6,251 bases of DNA, from assembly GCA_903938935.1 (NCBI GenBank), contig CAJAFD010000104.1, positions 1 through 6,251 of the forward strand, in the 5' to 3' direction. The DNA comes from an uncultured Opitutia bacterium. GTDB lineage: Bacteria > Verrucomicrobiota > Verrucomicrobiia > Opitutales > Opitutaceae. A model generated the notes under the pieces. That model was not told the DNA's origin. It saw only the letters and a program-made list of their open reading frames with translations, and did no database searches. This document shows positions 6,061 through 6,251 of the stretch, one piece after another (within the stretch, counting starts at the first letter, position 1; each line of letters starts with the position of its first letter). The translations under genes were made by a program, and so were the position numbers.

Positions 6061-6251
6061 TCACTTCGAGCGCGTGGCCACCAGTTGATCGAGGGCTGCG
6101 CGGGCGGTCGCCTCCAAATCCAAAGCCTCGTCCCACTCACGCTCAAACGCGGCGACCTTAGCCTCAAAGTCTTGGGCCTTCAAAGACGGCGCGAAACAGT
6201 CCGCCAGCGCCAGACCCGCATTGAGATAAAACGGATGCAACGCAGGCAAAA
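6061..6251 (-). CDS. C-terminal end of an unrecognised protein (5' part outside window)
   Basis: The frame is open to the right edge and ends with TGA at 6063-6061, showing 62 complete codons. I do not recognise the family. The visible part begins LPALHPFYLNAGLALADCF and continues as a charged, probably helical tail rich in Ala, Glu and Lys (AFEREWDEALDLEATARAAL). There is no signal peptide or membrane segment in the visible part, so a soluble domain end is likely. The first visible codon is TTG and is probably internal rather than a true start. It reads toward murJ, with 61 bp between its stop and the preferred murJ start (or 19 bp to the ATG at 6041), so it is probably in the same transcription unit. 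No function is inferred. Confidence 0.6.
   Translation of the reverse strand, partial: LPALHPFYLNAGLALADCFAPSLKAQDFEAKVAAFEREWDEALDLEATARAALDQLVATRSK

Noticed and set aside
1..6251. Search for mobile elements, CRISPR, toxin-antitoxin, defence or riboswitch structures
   Set aside because: Nearly all bases are accounted for by conserved housekeeping or metabolic genes; no direct repeats, terminal inverted repeats, RNA-gene-like stretches or composition breaks were seen.

Overview
The window is GC-rich (about 60 % by eye), densely coding bacterial DNA. It holds six recognisable protein genes and the end of a seventh. It carries no tRNA, rRNA, CRISPR array, transposase, integrase or phage gene that I can see. 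The composition is high GC, yet AAA, TTT and AAT codons are freely used and clear Shine-Dalgarno sequences are almost absent. The MurJ carries an 'AFTLPNLFRRLLGEG' block. These features suggest a Verrucomicrobiota-like organism (Opitutales type), but this is an inference from style, not a proof. The genome is that of a peptidoglycan-making bacterium.

Layout from left to right. (1) 1-1037, minus: mannose-1-phosphate guanylyltransferase, missing only its last few residues at the window edge. (2) 1094-2092, minus: a zinc-free medium-chain dehydrogenase/quinone-reductase-like oxidoreductase, reading toward gene 1 across 56 bp. (3) 2162-2746, plus: an RluE-type 23S rRNA pseudouridine synthase, divergent from gene 2. 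(4) 2743-3393, minus: an NfsB-like nitroreductase whose stop codon is interleaved with that of gene 3 in a single TTAA. (5) 3445-4413, minus: a YfeH-type bile acid:sodium symporter family membrane protein. (6) 4410-5999, minus: MurJ (MviN), the lipid II flippase. (7) 6061-6251, minus: the C-terminal end of an unrecognised protein.

Genes 7, 6, 5 and 4 all read leftward with short gaps or overlap and look like one transcription unit: unknown gene, murJ, yfeH-like, nitroreductase. murJ and the yfeH-like gene share an ATGA stop/start, so they are probably translationally coupled. Genes 2 and 1 form a second possible leftward unit. The products belong to cell-envelope precursor export (MurJ), sugar-nucleotide supply (GDP-mannose), rRNA modification, transport and redox metabolism. 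Nothing shows that they act in one pathway.

I found no undescribed defence, mobile or RNA system here. The region looks like ordinary chromosomal backbone. The points worth a second look are fine-scale: the interleaved stops, the coupled murJ overlap, a hairpin and imperfect repeat at the dehydrogenase start, the general lack of ribosome binding sites, a substituted acidic residue in MurJ, and the unidentified upstream fragment. No stretch over 300 bases lacks a gene.
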